A stretch of DNA of 64,000 nt, from NCBI RefSeq assembly GCF_900115755.1, contig NZ_FOXQ01000001.1, positions 868,001 to 932,000 on the forward strand, read 5' to 3'. The notes under the pieces were generated by a model. The model was not told the DNA's origin and made no database searches. It worked only from the letters and a program-made list of their open reading frames with translations. The number at the start of each line of letters is the position of its first letter. Position 1 is the first letter of the stretch. The translations under genes and the position numbers were made by a program. Below, in pieces: positions 38,663-47,454 of this stretch. Source of the DNA: Parafilimonas terrae (GTDB taxonomy: Bacteria > Bacteroidota > Bacteroidia > Chitinophagales > Chitinophagaceae).

Positions 38663-39820
38663 TTATTTATTCAGTTCTATCCTAAAAGTTGTGCCTTTAC
38701 CCGGTTCGCTGTGTTTTACAAACAAAGCGCCTTTGTGATATTGTTCAATTATGCGTTTACTCAGTGTTAACCCAAGCCCCCATCCTCGTTTCTTTGTAGT
38801 AAAGCCGGGATTGAAAACCTTTGCAATATTGTTTTTTGAAATGCCCTTACCGGTGTCCGTTACATCAATTAAAACCTGTGATACCGTATCTTTTATATAC
38901 ACTTCAACCGAGCCTTTGCCTTCAATAGCATCCAAAGCATTTTTTAGCAGGTTTTCAATTACCCAGTCGAACAACGGCGGCGATATCATAGCCGGAATAT
39001 CTTTTTCCCCACCGGCATTTAAGCTCATATTTACCTTGCCTCCTGCCCTTCGTTTTATATAATCCATCATATTGCTGACTTGCTCCACAATATTTTTTTC
39101 TTCAAGATGAGGATGGCTGCCTATTTTGCCAAAACGGTCTGTTATAAGTTCAAGCCGGTTTATATCTTTCTCTATTTCTGCGCTGAATTTTTCCGTTCCG
39201 GGCGTTTCCTTCAAAACTTCCACCCAGCCTTTAAGGCTTGAAACGGGTGTTCCCAACTGATGCGCCGTTTCCTTAGCCATGCCTGCCCATACCTGGTTTT
39301 GCGTGCTCCTATATGATGTGTGCTGCGCAATTATTATCACTATAAGAAAAAGCCCTACGATGATTAGCTGAACAACAGGATAATACCTCACCTCTTTTTG
39401 CAAAACACTTTGGCCATAATAATATTTATTGGCCTTGTAAGGTTTTTCGGAAAGAGTTATAATTATAGGCTCATGATCTTTTTTAAACTCAACTAATTTC
39501 TTCTTCAGATAATTTGGGTCTGATTTAATTTTTGCTGAATTGAGGTTTACACAGTTGCCTGCATTAATGCTGTCGTTTTCATTGGTTTCAATAATAGGTA
39601 TTTCGGTGTTTTCCGAAGAAATCCTGGCAGCAAGATTAAGGTTAACTTCATCTGTAACATTTAATATAGTATGCTGCGCTTCCACCCATATTTCTACTTT
39701 CTTCTTTTCATCTGCTGCTATTTTTTTAGCCAGGTAAGATGAATAAAATATAGTGCCTGTAACAATAGCCGCTGCTATAAGAAATAACAGTGTTTTGCCA
39801 TTAAGCCATTGCTGAATCAT
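38663..39820 (-). CDS. membrane sensor histidine kinase (orphan)
   Basis: 385 aa. TM1 at about 10-30 (LLFLIAAAIVTGTIFYSSYLA) and TM2 at about 147-167 (VVQLIIVGLFLIVIIIA) bracket a ~115-residue periplasmic sensor with no recognised fold. No HAMP follows. The phosphoacceptor region is MAKETAHQLGTPVSSLKGW (His in the H-box). The ATPase has N-box VIENLLKNALDAIEG, G1 DVTDTGKGIS and G2 GWGLGLTLSKRI. All kinase residues look intact. No response regulator is adjacent on either side, so its partner is elsewhere. Confidence 0.9.
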   Translation of the reverse strand: MIQQWLNGKTLLFLIAAAIVTGTIFYSSYLAKKIAADEKKKVEIWVEAQHTILNVTDEVNLNLAARISSENTEIPIIETNENDSINAGNCVNLNSAKIKSDPNYLKKKLVEFKKDHEPIIITLSEKPYKANKYYYGQSVLQKEVRYYPVVQLIIVGLFLIVIIIAQHTSYRSTQNQVWAGMAKETAHQLGTPVSSLKGWVEVLKETPGTEKFSAEIEKDINRLELITDRFGKIGSHPHLEEKNIVEQVSNMMDYIKRRAGGKVNMSLNAGGEKDIPAMISPPLFDWVIENLLKNALDAIEGKGSVEVYIKDTVSQVLIDVTDTGKGISKNNIAKVFNPGFTTKKRGWGLGLTLSKRIIEQYHKGALFVKHSEPGKGTTFRIELNK

Positions 39821-39849
39821 GCTCTAAAATATATAAACGGGTGCAAATA

Positions 39850-39881
39850 AAAAATCCCGCAGTAATGATTGCGGGATTTTT
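39850..39881. terminator. bidirectional terminator between coiled-coil gene and kinase
   Basis: 12-bp stem AAAAATCCCGCA/TGCGGGATTTTT with an 8-nt loop. On the minus strand it terminates the coiled-coil gene before the kinase gene. Confidence 0.85.
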
Positions 39882-39907
39882 GCTGAGACATTATAAAAAC
39901 ACGCTTT

Positions 39908-40900
39908 TTAACTGAACAGGCCGCCTTTCTTAAGTTCTTTTGTTCCTTGTCCTATTTTATAACCGTTTTGATAAATTTCAATTTTGTAACTGCCGGTTTG
40001 ATATTTTCCTGACTCCGGTTTCCAGTCAAAACTTACCGGCATGCGTTTGCCCTGCTCGTAATTCACTGTCATTTTATTGGTAAACACTTTATCACCATCT
40101 TCCCTTGTTGTAAAGGTACCGCTGCCATTAGCAGGCACTGTAATTGGATGGCCATCCGGGCCTGTAACACATACAAACAATTCTTTTTCGCCGCTTGGTG
40201 CAATGCGGTTTTCATCAAGATCAAATGTTATTCTGAAAAGATCTGCGCGTTTTGCGGTTTCTGTCGTTTTTTCTTTACCGCTGCCTTTTACATTAATAGC
40301 TGCAATATTGATATTGCTTGCATGCAATGTGGAACCAACATCTTCCACCTGTGCTTTTGCAGCCTGCGTGGTAGAGAGGTCTTGTTCAACTCTTGTTTTC
40401 TGAGCAGTAAGCGTATCGCGCTGCGTGCTCAAATCTGCATTGGCAACAGTCAATGTTTGATTTTCCTGTTTCAACTGCTCTACCTGTGCCAGTAAATCGG
40501 TGATCTTTCCATTTAATTCTTTAATCATCGACCTGGCTTTGCTTAAATCTGCATTCTTTTTGCCCAATTCATTTTTAATCTGCGATTTAAGGCTTTCAAT
40601 CTCCGTTTTCCGATCTGCCAATTCACCTGAAAGTTTTGCATTGGAACCGGTTAATGAATCCATTCTTGATAAAGCATCATTATATTCTGCTTCAACCGCG
40701 CTGCGGGATGAATCGGCGGCGGTATATTGAACAGTAAGCTGATCAATTTTTTTGCTTGACTGGCTCTTATCATAAATAATATAACCCCAGGTACCAACCA
40801 AAGCGGCTATTAAAATGCCGAAGATCAGCTTACGGTTATCTTTCGGCTGGTTAGCCGGCTGATTCTCGGATGTAGAAGAAGGATAATTGCTGTAACTCAT
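39908..40900 (-). CDS. membrane-anchored coiled-coil protein of unknown function
   Basis: 330 aa. A short polar cytoplasmic N-terminus (MSYSNYPSSTSENQPANQ) precedes one TM helix (~25-43, LIFGILIAALVGTWGYIIY). A long coiled coil follows (~50-185, heptads such as KTEIESLKSQIKNELGKK). The C-terminal beta-sandwich (~205-330) contains FRITFDLDENRIAPSGEKEL and YKIEIYQNGYKIGQG. I do not recognise a named family. The layout suggests an envelope-spanning structural or signalling protein with the C-terminal domain in the periplasm. Monocistronic, with its own terminator. Confidence 0.7.
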   Translation of the reverse strand: MSYSNYPSSTSENQPANQPKDNRKLIFGILIAALVGTWGYIIYDKSQSSKKIDQLTVQYTAADSSRSAVEAEYNDALSRMDSLTGSNAKLSGELADRKTEIESLKSQIKNELGKKNADLSKARSMIKELNGKITDLLAQVEQLKQENQTLTVANADLSTQRDTLTAQKTRVEQDLSTTQAAKAQVEDVGSTLHASNINIAAINVKGSGKEKTTETAKRADLFRITFDLDENRIAPSGEKELFVCVTGPDGHPITVPANGSGTFTTREDGDKVFTNKMTVNYEQGKRMPVSFDWKPESGKYQTGSYKIEIYQNGYKIGQGTKELKKGGLFS

Positions 40901-40952
40901 ATTTTATGGTTTAATTGTAAGGCTAATTTAGTAATATTGAAAAAACTATGTT

Positions 40953-41678
40953 TTGAATACTTTTCCCTTATCAAACCTTTTATTGCTCGATATAGAAACT
41001 GTGCCATGCTATGAAAGGTTTGAAATGCTTCCGGATGAACTGAAATTACTTTGGGGCGACAAAATTTCCAAAACCGTGCCAGAAAGCCTTACGCTTGATG
41101 AAAGCTATTTGCTGAGAGCGGGCATTATGGCTGAGTTTGGAAAAATAATCTGTATATCAGCGGGTTATTTTTATGAAGATGAAAACAACGAGGTTTGCTT
41201 TAAAGTTAAAAGTGTTTGCTGCGAAGAAGAAGCAGAAATTTTGCAAAATTTTTTAAAAATAACTGACGGTTTTTTTAAAAGCAAAAAGCACATTGTATTC
41301 GGCGGCCATAATATACGTGAGTTTGATATACCGTATATATGCCGGCGCATGCTGATTAATAATATTCCCCTGCCGCCTTATTTGCAGTTGCATGCTGCCA
41401 AACCCTGGGAAATTGAAATGATCGATACACTGCAGTGGTGGAAATTCGGTGATTATAAAAATTATATTTCACTTAACCTGCTGGCTACTATTTTGAATGT
41501 GCCATCATCTAAAGACGATATAGATGGAAGTAAAGTAAGGGAAGTATATTACGAGCATAAGGACATACAACGCATAGCTACCTATTGTGAAAAAGATGTA
41601 ATTGTAGTAGCCAATATTATTCTCCGCTTCAAAAACCAGCCTTTGTTGAAGAAAGAAAATATCCAGATAATAAAATAG
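40953..41678 (+). CDS. predicted 3'-5' exonuclease, DnaQ/PolB-exonuclease fold
   Basis: 241 aa. Exo motifs are complete: ExoI LLLLDIETVP at the very N-terminus, ExoII FGGHNIREFDIPYICRR, ExoIII YCEKDVIVVANI. This is the PolB-type predicted exonuclease family (PF10108-like). It starts at TTG (40953): the only nearby ATG (40948) is in another frame and stops at once, and the next in-frame Met lies beyond the ExoI aspartate. It ends 51 bp before tRNA-Phe. Confidence 0.85.
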   Translation: MNTFPLSNLLLLDIETVPCYERFEMLPDELKLLWGDKISKTVPESLTLDESYLLRAGIMAEFGKIICISAGYFYEDENNEVCFKVKSVCCEEEAEILQNFLKITDGFFKSKKHIVFGGHNIREFDIPYICRRMLINNIPLPPYLQLHAAKPWEIEMIDTLQWWKFGDYKNYISLNLLATILNVPSSKDDIDGSKVREVYYEHKDIQRIATYCEKDVIVVANIILRFKNQPLLKKENIQIIK

Positions 41679-41712
41679 TTGCAACAGGTTGTTTGTATTT
41701 ATAAAAACCTCC

Positions 41713-41720
41713 TATATTTG
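41713..41720 (+). promoter_or_regulatory. promoter -7 element of tRNA-Phe (TATATTTG)
   Basis: TAnnTTTG match ending 9 nt before the tRNA 5' end, with a TTTG (41692-41695) 17 nt upstream as a -33 candidate. Confidence 0.65.
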
Positions 41721-41729
41721 CAGCCCTCT

Positions 41730-41802
41730 GGTGCGGTAGCTCAGTCGGTAGAGCAAAGGACTGAAAATCCTTGTGTCGGCGGTTCGATCCCGCCCCACAC
41801 CA
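41730..41802 (+). tRNA. tRNA-Phe (anticodon GAA)
   Basis: 73-nt cloverleaf. D-arm GCTC…GAGC; anticodon stem AAGGA/TCCTT around CTGAAAA (anticodon GAA); T-arm GGCGG-TTCGATC-CCGCC. The acceptor GGTGCGG/CCACACC has one C-A mismatch at the fifth pair. CCA is not encoded, unlike the tRNA-Leu in this window. Confidence 0.95.
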
Positions 41803-41806
41803 CAGT

Positions 41807-41851
41807 AAAAGCTTCAATTATATTGTTCCCCCAATTAATTGAAGCTTTTTG
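41807..41851 (+). terminator. terminator of tRNA-Phe
   Basis: 14-bp perfect stem AAAAGCTTCAATTA/TAATTGAAGCTTTT with a 15-nt loop and T-run, immediately after the tRNA. Confidence 0.85.
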
Positions 41852-41875
41852 TTTACTATAACCACTCAAAAAAAA

Positions 41876-41906
41876 CTTGTTCAATTAAACGGAGTTATTA
41901 TTTTTG
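41876..41906 (+). promoter_or_regulatory. promoter of the histidine operon
   Basis: -33 CTTG (41876-41879) and -7 TATTTTTG (41899-41906) are separated by exactly 19 nt, the canonical Bacteroidota spacing. Transcription would begin a few bases before the leader-peptide ATG at 41917. Confidence 0.75.
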
Positions 41907-41916
41907 CGCCTCAATT

Positions 41917-41967
41917 ATGAACTATAACACACATACACATCATCATCATTTTACCAAAGCATGGTAA
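41917..41967 (+). CDS. hisL: histidine operon leader peptide
   Basis: 16-codon ORF MNYNTHTHHHHFTKAW with five His codons (41932-41934 and 41938-41949), four of them consecutive. It sits between the his promoter and an intrinsic terminator 80 bp before hisG. This is the expected architecture of a ribosome-sensing attenuator: scarce His-tRNA stalls the ribosome on the CAT run. The family-independent logic is well established in enteric bacteria; here it is inferred from sequence. Confidence 0.85.
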   Translation: MNYNTHTHHHHFTKAW

Positions 41968-42036
41968 GCTGTAATGATTGTATGTAACAATAAAAACATT
42001 TCAAACAAAAGGCTTACTTAAACGTAGGCCTTTTTT
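41963..42036 (+). promoter_or_regulatory. his attenuator: terminator and candidate antiterminator
   Basis: Terminator: AAAAGGCTTAC (42007-42017) pairs with GTAGGCCTTTT (42024-42034) through 11 bp including one wobble, followed by T's. Antiterminator candidate: GTAAGC (41964-41969), overlapping the hisL stop codon, is complementary to GCTTAC (42012-42017) in the terminator's 5' arm. A ribosome at the hisL stop would mask GTAAGC and allow termination. One stalled on the His codons 14 nt upstream would free it and block the terminator. Confidence 0.8.
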
Positions 42037-42047
42037 ATTTTAAAATA

Positions 42048-42908
42048 ATGGAAACAAAACTGAAAATAGCCCTGCAGAAATCTGGAAGGCTGTATGATGA
42101 TTCTGTAAAAATCCTGAAAGAATGCGGTATTGAACTGCAAAACGGCATGAACAAACTGCTGAATGAAGCCATTAATTTTCCCATGCAGATTTTGTTTTTG
42201 CGGGACGACGATATTCCACAATATGTTGAAGATGGCGTTGCAGATATTGGTATCGTTGGCGAGAACATCGTATATGAAACCAATAAAAATGTTGAGATTA
42301 TTGAGAAGCTTGGCTTTGGCAAATGCCGCTTATCTGTTGCTGTTCCGCGTAATGAAAATTATGCTGATGCGCAATTTCTGAATGGTAAACGCATTGCTAC
42401 AACTTATCCTTTTTTATTGCAAAGTTTTTTAGATAAGAATAAGGTGACTGCAGAGATACATGAAATAAGCGGATCAGTAGAAATCACGCCGGGCGTGGGT
42501 TTGGCAGATGCAATATGTGATTTGGTAAGCAGCGGCAGCACCCTGTTTTCAAATGGCTTGAAAGAAACCGAAGTGGTATTGAATTCCCAGGCGGCGCTTA
42601 TTGGCAACAAAGATCTTTCCTCTGAAAAACAATTGTTGCTTAAAAAATTATTATTCAGGATACAAGCCGTAAAAAAAGCAAAGAAGAATAAATACATTTT
42701 ATTAAATGCGCCAAACGATAAGCTGGATATAATCTGCAGCCTTATACCCGGCATGAAAAGCCCCACCATTTTACCATTGGGTATTGAAGGATGGAGCTCA
42801 CTGCATTCCGTGGTGCAGGAAGATGATTTCTGGAACATTATTGAAAGCTTAAAAGATAATGGCGCTGAAGGCATTTTAATTATACCAATCGAAAAAATGG
42901 TTTTATGA
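42048..42908 (+). CDS. hisG: ATP phosphoribosyltransferase, long form
   Basis: 286 aa; first step of histidine synthesis (ATP + PRPP). The catalytic domain shows KIALQKSGRL, GVADIGIVGENI and the PRPP loop segment ISGSVEITPGVGLADAICDLVSSGSTL. The length includes a C-terminal ACT-like regulatory domain (~210-286, ending GAEGILIIPIEKM), so it should be hisZ-independent and feedback inhibited by His. First structural gene after the attenuator; its 3' end overlaps hisD by 4 bp (ATGA). Confidence 0.97.
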   Translation: METKLKIALQKSGRLYDDSVKILKECGIELQNGMNKLLNEAINFPMQILFLRDDDIPQYVEDGVADIGIVGENIVYETNKNVEIIEKLGFGKCRLSVAVPRNENYADAQFLNGKRIATTYPFLLQSFLDKNKVTAEIHEISGSVEITPGVGLADAICDLVSSGSTLFSNGLKETEVVLNSQAALIGNKDLSSEKQLLLKKLLFRIQAVKKAKKNKYILLNAPNDKLDIICSLIPGMKSPTILPLGIEGWSSLHSVVQEDDFWNIIESLKDNGAEGILIIPIEKMVL

Positions 42909-44182
42909 TGCAGGTAATACAATATCCAAAAAAAGAAGATTGGGATGCATTATTAAAACGTCCGTCGCAGGATTTTACAACAGTAAAAAACATTGTTCAA
43001 AATATTTTAAATGATGTAAAACAACGTGGTGATAAAGCATTAAAAGATTACACAAAACAGTTTGATAAAATTGAGCTGGATAATTTTTTAATTGATGATG
43101 AAGAATGGCAAACAGCTAACAGTATCCCCCACTATCTGAGAGAAGCCATACAGCTTTCTATAAAAAATGTAAGCGCTTTTCATGCCGCACAAAAACAACC
43201 GGTTCAAAAAATTGAAACCATGCCGGGCGTTGTTTGCTGGAGAAAAAGTGTTGCCATTGATAAGGTTGGTTTATACATTCCGGGTGGCACTGCGCCATTG
43301 TTTTCCACTTTAATTATGCTGGGCGTTCCGGCAAAACTTGCCGGCTGCAAAGAAATTATTTTATGCACACCGCCGCAAAAAAACGGTTGGGTTCATCCTG
43401 CCGTTTTATATGCAGCGCAGCAAATTGGCATCACTGAAATATATAAGATTGGCGGCGCACAGGCTATTGCCGCAATGGCTTACGGAACTGAAACAATTAA
43501 TAAAGTATATAAAATTTTCGGGCCGGGAAATCAATATATAACCTGCGCAAAAATGCTGGTGAATGCTGAAGGCCTGGCCATTGATATGCCTGCAGGGCCA
43601 AGTGAAGTTGCTGTAATAGCTGATGAATTTGCTGAACCTGAATTTATTGCCGCCGATCTTTTATCTCAGGCTGAACATGGAAAAGATTCACAGGTAATTT
43701 TAGTTGCTGATAATGAAAACATCATTGCAAAAACTATACAGGCTTTGGAAGAGCAATTAAAAGCTTTGCCAAGAAAAGATATTGCTATTGAAGCTTTGCA
43801 AAACAGTAAAGCTATTTTGGTAAACGATCTGCATGAAGCGGTTAAATTAATGAATGAATATGCACCGGAACATTTAATCATCAATTGTAATAATGCTGAA
43901 GCTATCGCTGAACAAATTACCAATGCGGGTTCTGTTTTTATTGGCAATTATTCGCCGGAAAGTGTTGGCGATTATGCTTCCGGCACCAATCATACTTTAC
44001 CTACAAATGGCTTTGCAAAAGCTTATAGCGGCGTTTCGCTGGATAGTTTTTATAAGAAGATTACATTTCAGCAATTAACAAAACAGGGTTTACAAAATAT
44101 TGACAAAGCAGTAACAACATTAGCTGAAGCTGAAGGTTTGCAGGCACATGCAAATGCAGTGAACGTTCGTTTAAAAAATTAA
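42905..44182 (+). CDS. hisD: histidinol dehydrogenase
   Basis: 425 aa; the last two oxidations to histidine, NAD- and Zn-dependent. Signatures: GLYIPGGTAPLFSTLIMLGVPA, IAAMAYGTETI, the FGPGNQYI loop, PAGPSEVAVIADEFA, and the zinc/catalytic QAEHGKDSQ and EYAPEHLII segments. Length normal. Overlaps hisG by 4 bp; hisC starts 2 bp after its stop. Confidence 0.97.
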   Translation: MMQVIQYPKKEDWDALLKRPSQDFTTVKNIVQNILNDVKQRGDKALKDYTKQFDKIELDNFLIDDEEWQTANSIPHYLREAIQLSIKNVSAFHAAQKQPVQKIETMPGVVCWRKSVAIDKVGLYIPGGTAPLFSTLIMLGVPAKLAGCKEIILCTPPQKNGWVHPAVLYAAQQIGITEIYKIGGAQAIAAMAYGTETINKVYKIFGPGNQYITCAKMLVNAEGLAIDMPAGPSEVAVIADEFAEPEFIAADLLSQAEHGKDSQVILVADNENIIAKTIQALEEQLKALPRKDIAIEALQNSKAILVNDLHEAVKLMNEYAPEHLIINCNNAEAIAEQITNAGSVFIGNYSPESVGDYASGTNHTLPTNGFAKAYSGVSLDSFYKKITFQQLTKQGLQNIDKAVTTLAEAEGLQAHANAVNVRLKN

Positions 44183-44184
44183 GT

Positions 44185-45237
44185 ATGACTGAATTTAATT
44201 TGGATAGCATTCTTCGCAACAACGTAAAAAAATTAGTTCCTTATTCTTCTGCACGCTCAGAGTTTGAAGGTGATGCGCAAATATTTTTAGATGCAAATGA
44301 AAACAGTTTGGGCTCAACGCTTGGCAATAACTTTCATCGCTATCCTGACCCTTTGCAAAAGCAATTAAAACAAAAACTCTGTGCAATAAAAAATGTGCCT
44401 GTTGAAAATATTTTCGTTGGCAATGGAAGCGATGAAGCGATTGATTTATTAATAAGGGCGTTTTGCAATCCCGGTATTGACAACATCCTCATCTTTCCGC
44501 CAACGTATGGTATGTATGAAGTAAGCGCTGAGATAAATGATATAGCAATCAATAAAGTTTTGCTCACAAACAGCTACCAATTAGATATTAAAGCAATAAA
44601 AGAAGGTATAGATAATAACACCAAAATCATTTTCGTTTGTTCGCCCAACAATCCAACAGGAAATTTATTAAACACTGCAAGCATTGAATGGCTATTAAAG
44701 AACTTTAACGGCATTGTGGTTGTGGATGAAGCTTATATTGATTTTACAGGCACTCAATCATGGTCGCAAAGATTGAATGAGTTTCCTAACCTCGTTGTGT
44801 TGCAAACCCTTTCCAAAGCATGGGGCCTTGCAGGATTAAGAATAGGTTTTGCATACTCCTCAAAAGAAATTATCCATGTATTCAATAAAATAAAACCGCC
44901 GTATAATATCAGCGAAGCCACGCAGCAACTGGCTTTGCAGGCTTTACAAAATGAACAAAAGGCAAAAGAAAAAACCAATGTATTGGTTCAACAGAGAGAG
45001 CGGTTGCTTGAAGAATTTAAGCAATTCGATTTCATTACAACTATCTATCCGTCCGATGCCAATTTCATTTTGGTAAAAGTGGATGATGCAAAAAAATTAT
45101 ACCAATATCTTATTGCAAAAACCATCGTGGTAAGAAACCGCAGCAGCCAGCCTTTATGTGAAAACAGCCTGCGCATAACTGTTGGAACGCCTGGAGAAAA
45201 TGATGTATTAATCACTACCTTAAAAAATTATAAATAA
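44185..45237 (+). CDS. hisC: histidinol-phosphate aminotransferase
   Basis: 350 aa, fold-type I PLP enzyme converting imidazole-acetol phosphate to histidinol phosphate. DANENSLGS near the N-terminus, [34 protein letters not shown] and the PLP-lysine segment [14 protein letters not shown] are all present. The stop overlaps the hisB start region by 1 bp, indicating translational coupling. Confidence 0.96.
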   Translation: MTEFNLDSILRNNVKKLVPYSSARSEFEGDAQIFLDANENSLGSTLGNNFHRYPDPLQKQLKQKLCAIKNVPVENIFVGNGSDEAIDLLIRAFCNPGIDNILIFPPTYGMYEVSAEINDIAINKVLLTNSYQLDIKAIKEGIDNNTKIIFVCSPNNPTGNLLNTASIEWLLKNFNGIVVVDEAYIDFTGTQSWSQRLNEFPNLVVLQTLSKAWGLAGLRIGFAYSSKEIIHVFNKIKPPYNISEATQQLALQALQNEQKAKEKTNVLVQQRERLLEEFKQFDFITTIYPSDANFILVKVDDAKKLYQYLIAKTIVVRNRSSQPLCENSLRITVGTPGENDVLITTLKNYK

Positions 45238-46154
45238 TGAGAAACATATTTGCCCACATAAGTTCAGTTGTTGGCACATTTAATAATGTTATAGTTTTTG
45301 AAAAAGCCGTAATCAGCAACCTGTATCGCATACAAAAATCTGGTTACAATCTTTCTTTAATTATTGATGACACATTGCTGAATGAACCTTCTATACAACA
45401 AGCCATTAATATTTTAAACGGTGAATTTCAATTTGAAATTATCAACAAACCGGAAAGCATTGCCGGGCATGATTATTTAATTGAGAAAATCAGCGACCAG
45501 CTTATTATAAAAACAAAAGAAGACACCAAGACTTGTTCAGACTGGAATGAGATTTACAATTATTTAAAATCGAATGCAAGAAAAATCACACACACAAGAA
45601 ATACTAACGAAACAAAAATTGCCATTCAAATGAACCTCGATGGCAATGGCGTTTACCATGTGGATACGGGCCTGAATTTTTTCAACCACATGGTTGAACA
45701 ATTATCAAAGCATAGCCTGATAGATTTAAATTTAAAAGTAGATGGTGATTTGCATATTGATGAGCATCATACTATAGAAGATACTGCTATTGCTTTGGGT
45801 GAAGCAATAGCAAAAGCATTAGGGAATAAACGCGGCATTGAACGTTATGGATTTTTATTGCCGATGGATGATTGCCTTGCCCAGGTTGCCATTGATTTTG
45901 GCGGCCGTGCATGGCTGGTGTGGGATGTGCAGTTTAAGCGGGAATATGTGGGTGATGTGCCAACAGAAATGTTCTATCACTTCTTTAAATCATTCAGTGA
46001 TGCGGCAAAATGCAATCTGAATATTAAAGCTGAAGGCGATAATGAACACCATAAAATTGAATCGATATTTAAAGCATTTGCAAAGGCAATAAAAATGGCA
46101 GTTGCTGTTAATGAAAACAGCGATGCATTACCTACAACGAAAGGTTTATTATAA
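45237..46154 (+). CDS. hisB: imidazoleglycerol-phosphate dehydratase with vestigial N-terminal phosphatase domain
   Basis: 305 aa. Residues ~112-305 are a complete IGP dehydratase ([58 protein letters not shown], with the Mn-binding HHxxED-type motifs). The first ~110 residues occupy the place of the HAD histidinol-phosphate phosphatase of bifunctional HisB. The family linker [11 protein letters not shown] survives (residues 100-110), but there is no DxDGT nucleophile motif and the region is much shortened. The dehydratase step is supported; the phosphatase step probably comes from another gene. Stop overlaps hisH by 1 bp. Confidence 0.93.
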   Translation: MRNIFAHISSVVGTFNNVIVFEKAVISNLYRIQKSGYNLSLIIDDTLLNEPSIQQAINILNGEFQFEIINKPESIAGHDYLIEKISDQLIIKTKEDTKTCSDWNEIYNYLKSNARKITHTRNTNETKIAIQMNLDGNGVYHVDTGLNFFNHMVEQLSKHSLIDLNLKVDGDLHIDEHHTIEDTAIALGEAIAKALGNKRGIERYGFLLPMDDCLAQVAIDFGGRAWLVWDVQFKREYVGDVPTEMFYHFFKSFSDAAKCNLNIKAEGDNEHHKIESIFKAFAKAIKMAVAVNENSDALPTTKGLL

Positions 46155-46735
46155 TGAAAATTGTAATTATAAAATACAATGCAGGCAATGTTTGCTCAGT
46201 TGAATTTGGTTTACAGCGTTTGGGCGTTAATGCAGTTGTAACAGATGATGCAGAAGAAATTTTAAGCGCTGATAAAATTATTTTTCCCGGCGTTGGCGCC
46301 GCGGGTTTTGCCATGGATTATTTGCGGGAAAGAAATTTAGATGTGGTAATTAAAACCTGTAAGCAACCATTTTTGGGCATTTGTCTGGGCATGCAGTTAT
46401 TGTGCGCTCATTCCGAAGAAAGCAATACGCAGTGCATTGGCGTATTTGATGAACAGGTGAAAAAATTTACCGGCAATATTAAAGTGCCGCAAATGGGCTG
46501 GAATAATATCTACAATTTACAGCAGCCATTGTTTAAAGGATTGAATGAACAGGAATATGTGTACTTCGTGCATAGCTTTTATGTAGAGAAATCGGCGCAT
46601 ACGGCGGCAACAGCAAATTATGGTTTGGAATACAGTGCGGCTTTACAAAAAGATAATTTTTATGCAGCACAGTTTCACCCTGAAAAATCTGGTAAGGCCG
46701 GAGAAAAAATCCTGAAAAATTTTATTGAACTATGA
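46154..46735 (+). CDS. hisH: imidazole glycerol phosphate synthase, glutaminase subunit
   Basis: 193-aa class I glutamine amidotransferase that supplies ammonia to HisF. Catalytic triad: Cys in FLGICLGMQLLC, and His/Glu in AAQFHPEKSG; oxyanion strand in PQMGWNNI. Overlaps hisB by 1 bp and hisA by 4 bp (ATGA). Confidence 0.97.
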   Translation: MKIVIIKYNAGNVCSVEFGLQRLGVNAVVTDDAEEILSADKIIFPGVGAAGFAMDYLRERNLDVVIKTCKQPFLGICLGMQLLCAHSEESNTQCIGVFDEQVKKFTGNIKVPQMGWNNIYNLQQPLFKGLNEQEYVYFVHSFYVEKSAHTAATANYGLEYSAALQKDNFYAAQFHPEKSGKAGEKILKNFIEL

Positions 46736-47454
46736 TTGAAATCATTCCGGCAATAGATGTTATAGAAGGGAAATGCGTAAGGCTTTCGCAAGGCGATTAC
46801 GATACAAAAAAAATATACAACGAATCGCCCGTTGATGTGGCGAAGATGTTTGAAGATGCAGGCATACAACGTTTGCATATAGTTGATTTGGATGGCGCCA
46901 AACAAAGCAGGATCGTTAATATAAAAACATTAGAAGCCGTTGCTAACGCTACAAAACTGAAAATAGATTTTGGCGGCGGCATTAAAACCACCAACGATGT
47001 GCAAACTGTTTTAAATGCCGGCGCAACTTTCTTTAACATCGGAAGTATTGCAGTAAAGCAACCTGCAATTGTTGAAGGCTGGATTAAACGATTCGGCGCT
47101 TCAAAAATCTTATTGGGCGCTGATGTAAAAGATGAAAACATTATGATACATGGCTGGCAGCAATCGGCCAACATAAATATCTTTAATTATATAAGTGCTT
47201 ATATAATTAAAGGCATCAACAATATTTTTTGCACAGATATATCCAAAGATGGCTTGCTGCAGGGCGCATCTGTTGATTTATATAAAAAGATACTGGCTGA
47301 ATTTTCTGAACTGAATTTAATTGCAAGCGGTGGGGTTACTGTTATTGAAGATGTGGATGAACTAAATACCATCGGTTGTTCAGGTGCAATTATCGGCAAG
47401 GCGTTGTATGAAGGAAGAATTCAATTATCACAGCTAAAAAAATATTTGCAATAA
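46732..47454 (+). CDS. hisA: ProFAR isomerase
   Basis: 240-aa TIM barrel performing the Amadori rearrangement of ProFAR to [24 protein letters not shown] (general base Asp), [19 protein letters not shown] and [15 protein letters not shown] (second catalytic Asp) are intact. Overlaps hisH by 4 bp and hisF by 1 bp. Confidence 0.97.
   Translation: MIEIIPAIDVIEGKCVRLSQGDYDTKKIYNESPVDVAKMFEDAGIQRLHIVDLDGAKQSRIVNIKTLEAVANATKLKIDFGGGIKTTNDVQTVLNAGATFFNIGSIAVKQPAIVEGWIKRFGASKILLGADVKDENIMIHGWQQSANINIFNYISAYIIKGINNIFCTDISKDGLLQGASVDLYKKILAEFSELNLIASGGVTVIEDVDELNTIGCSGAIIGKALYEGRIQLSQLKKYLQ

Noticed and set aside
41679-41861. Small plus-strand ORF covering tRNA-Phe
   Set aside because: Its translation is the tRNA sequence itself; not a protein gene.
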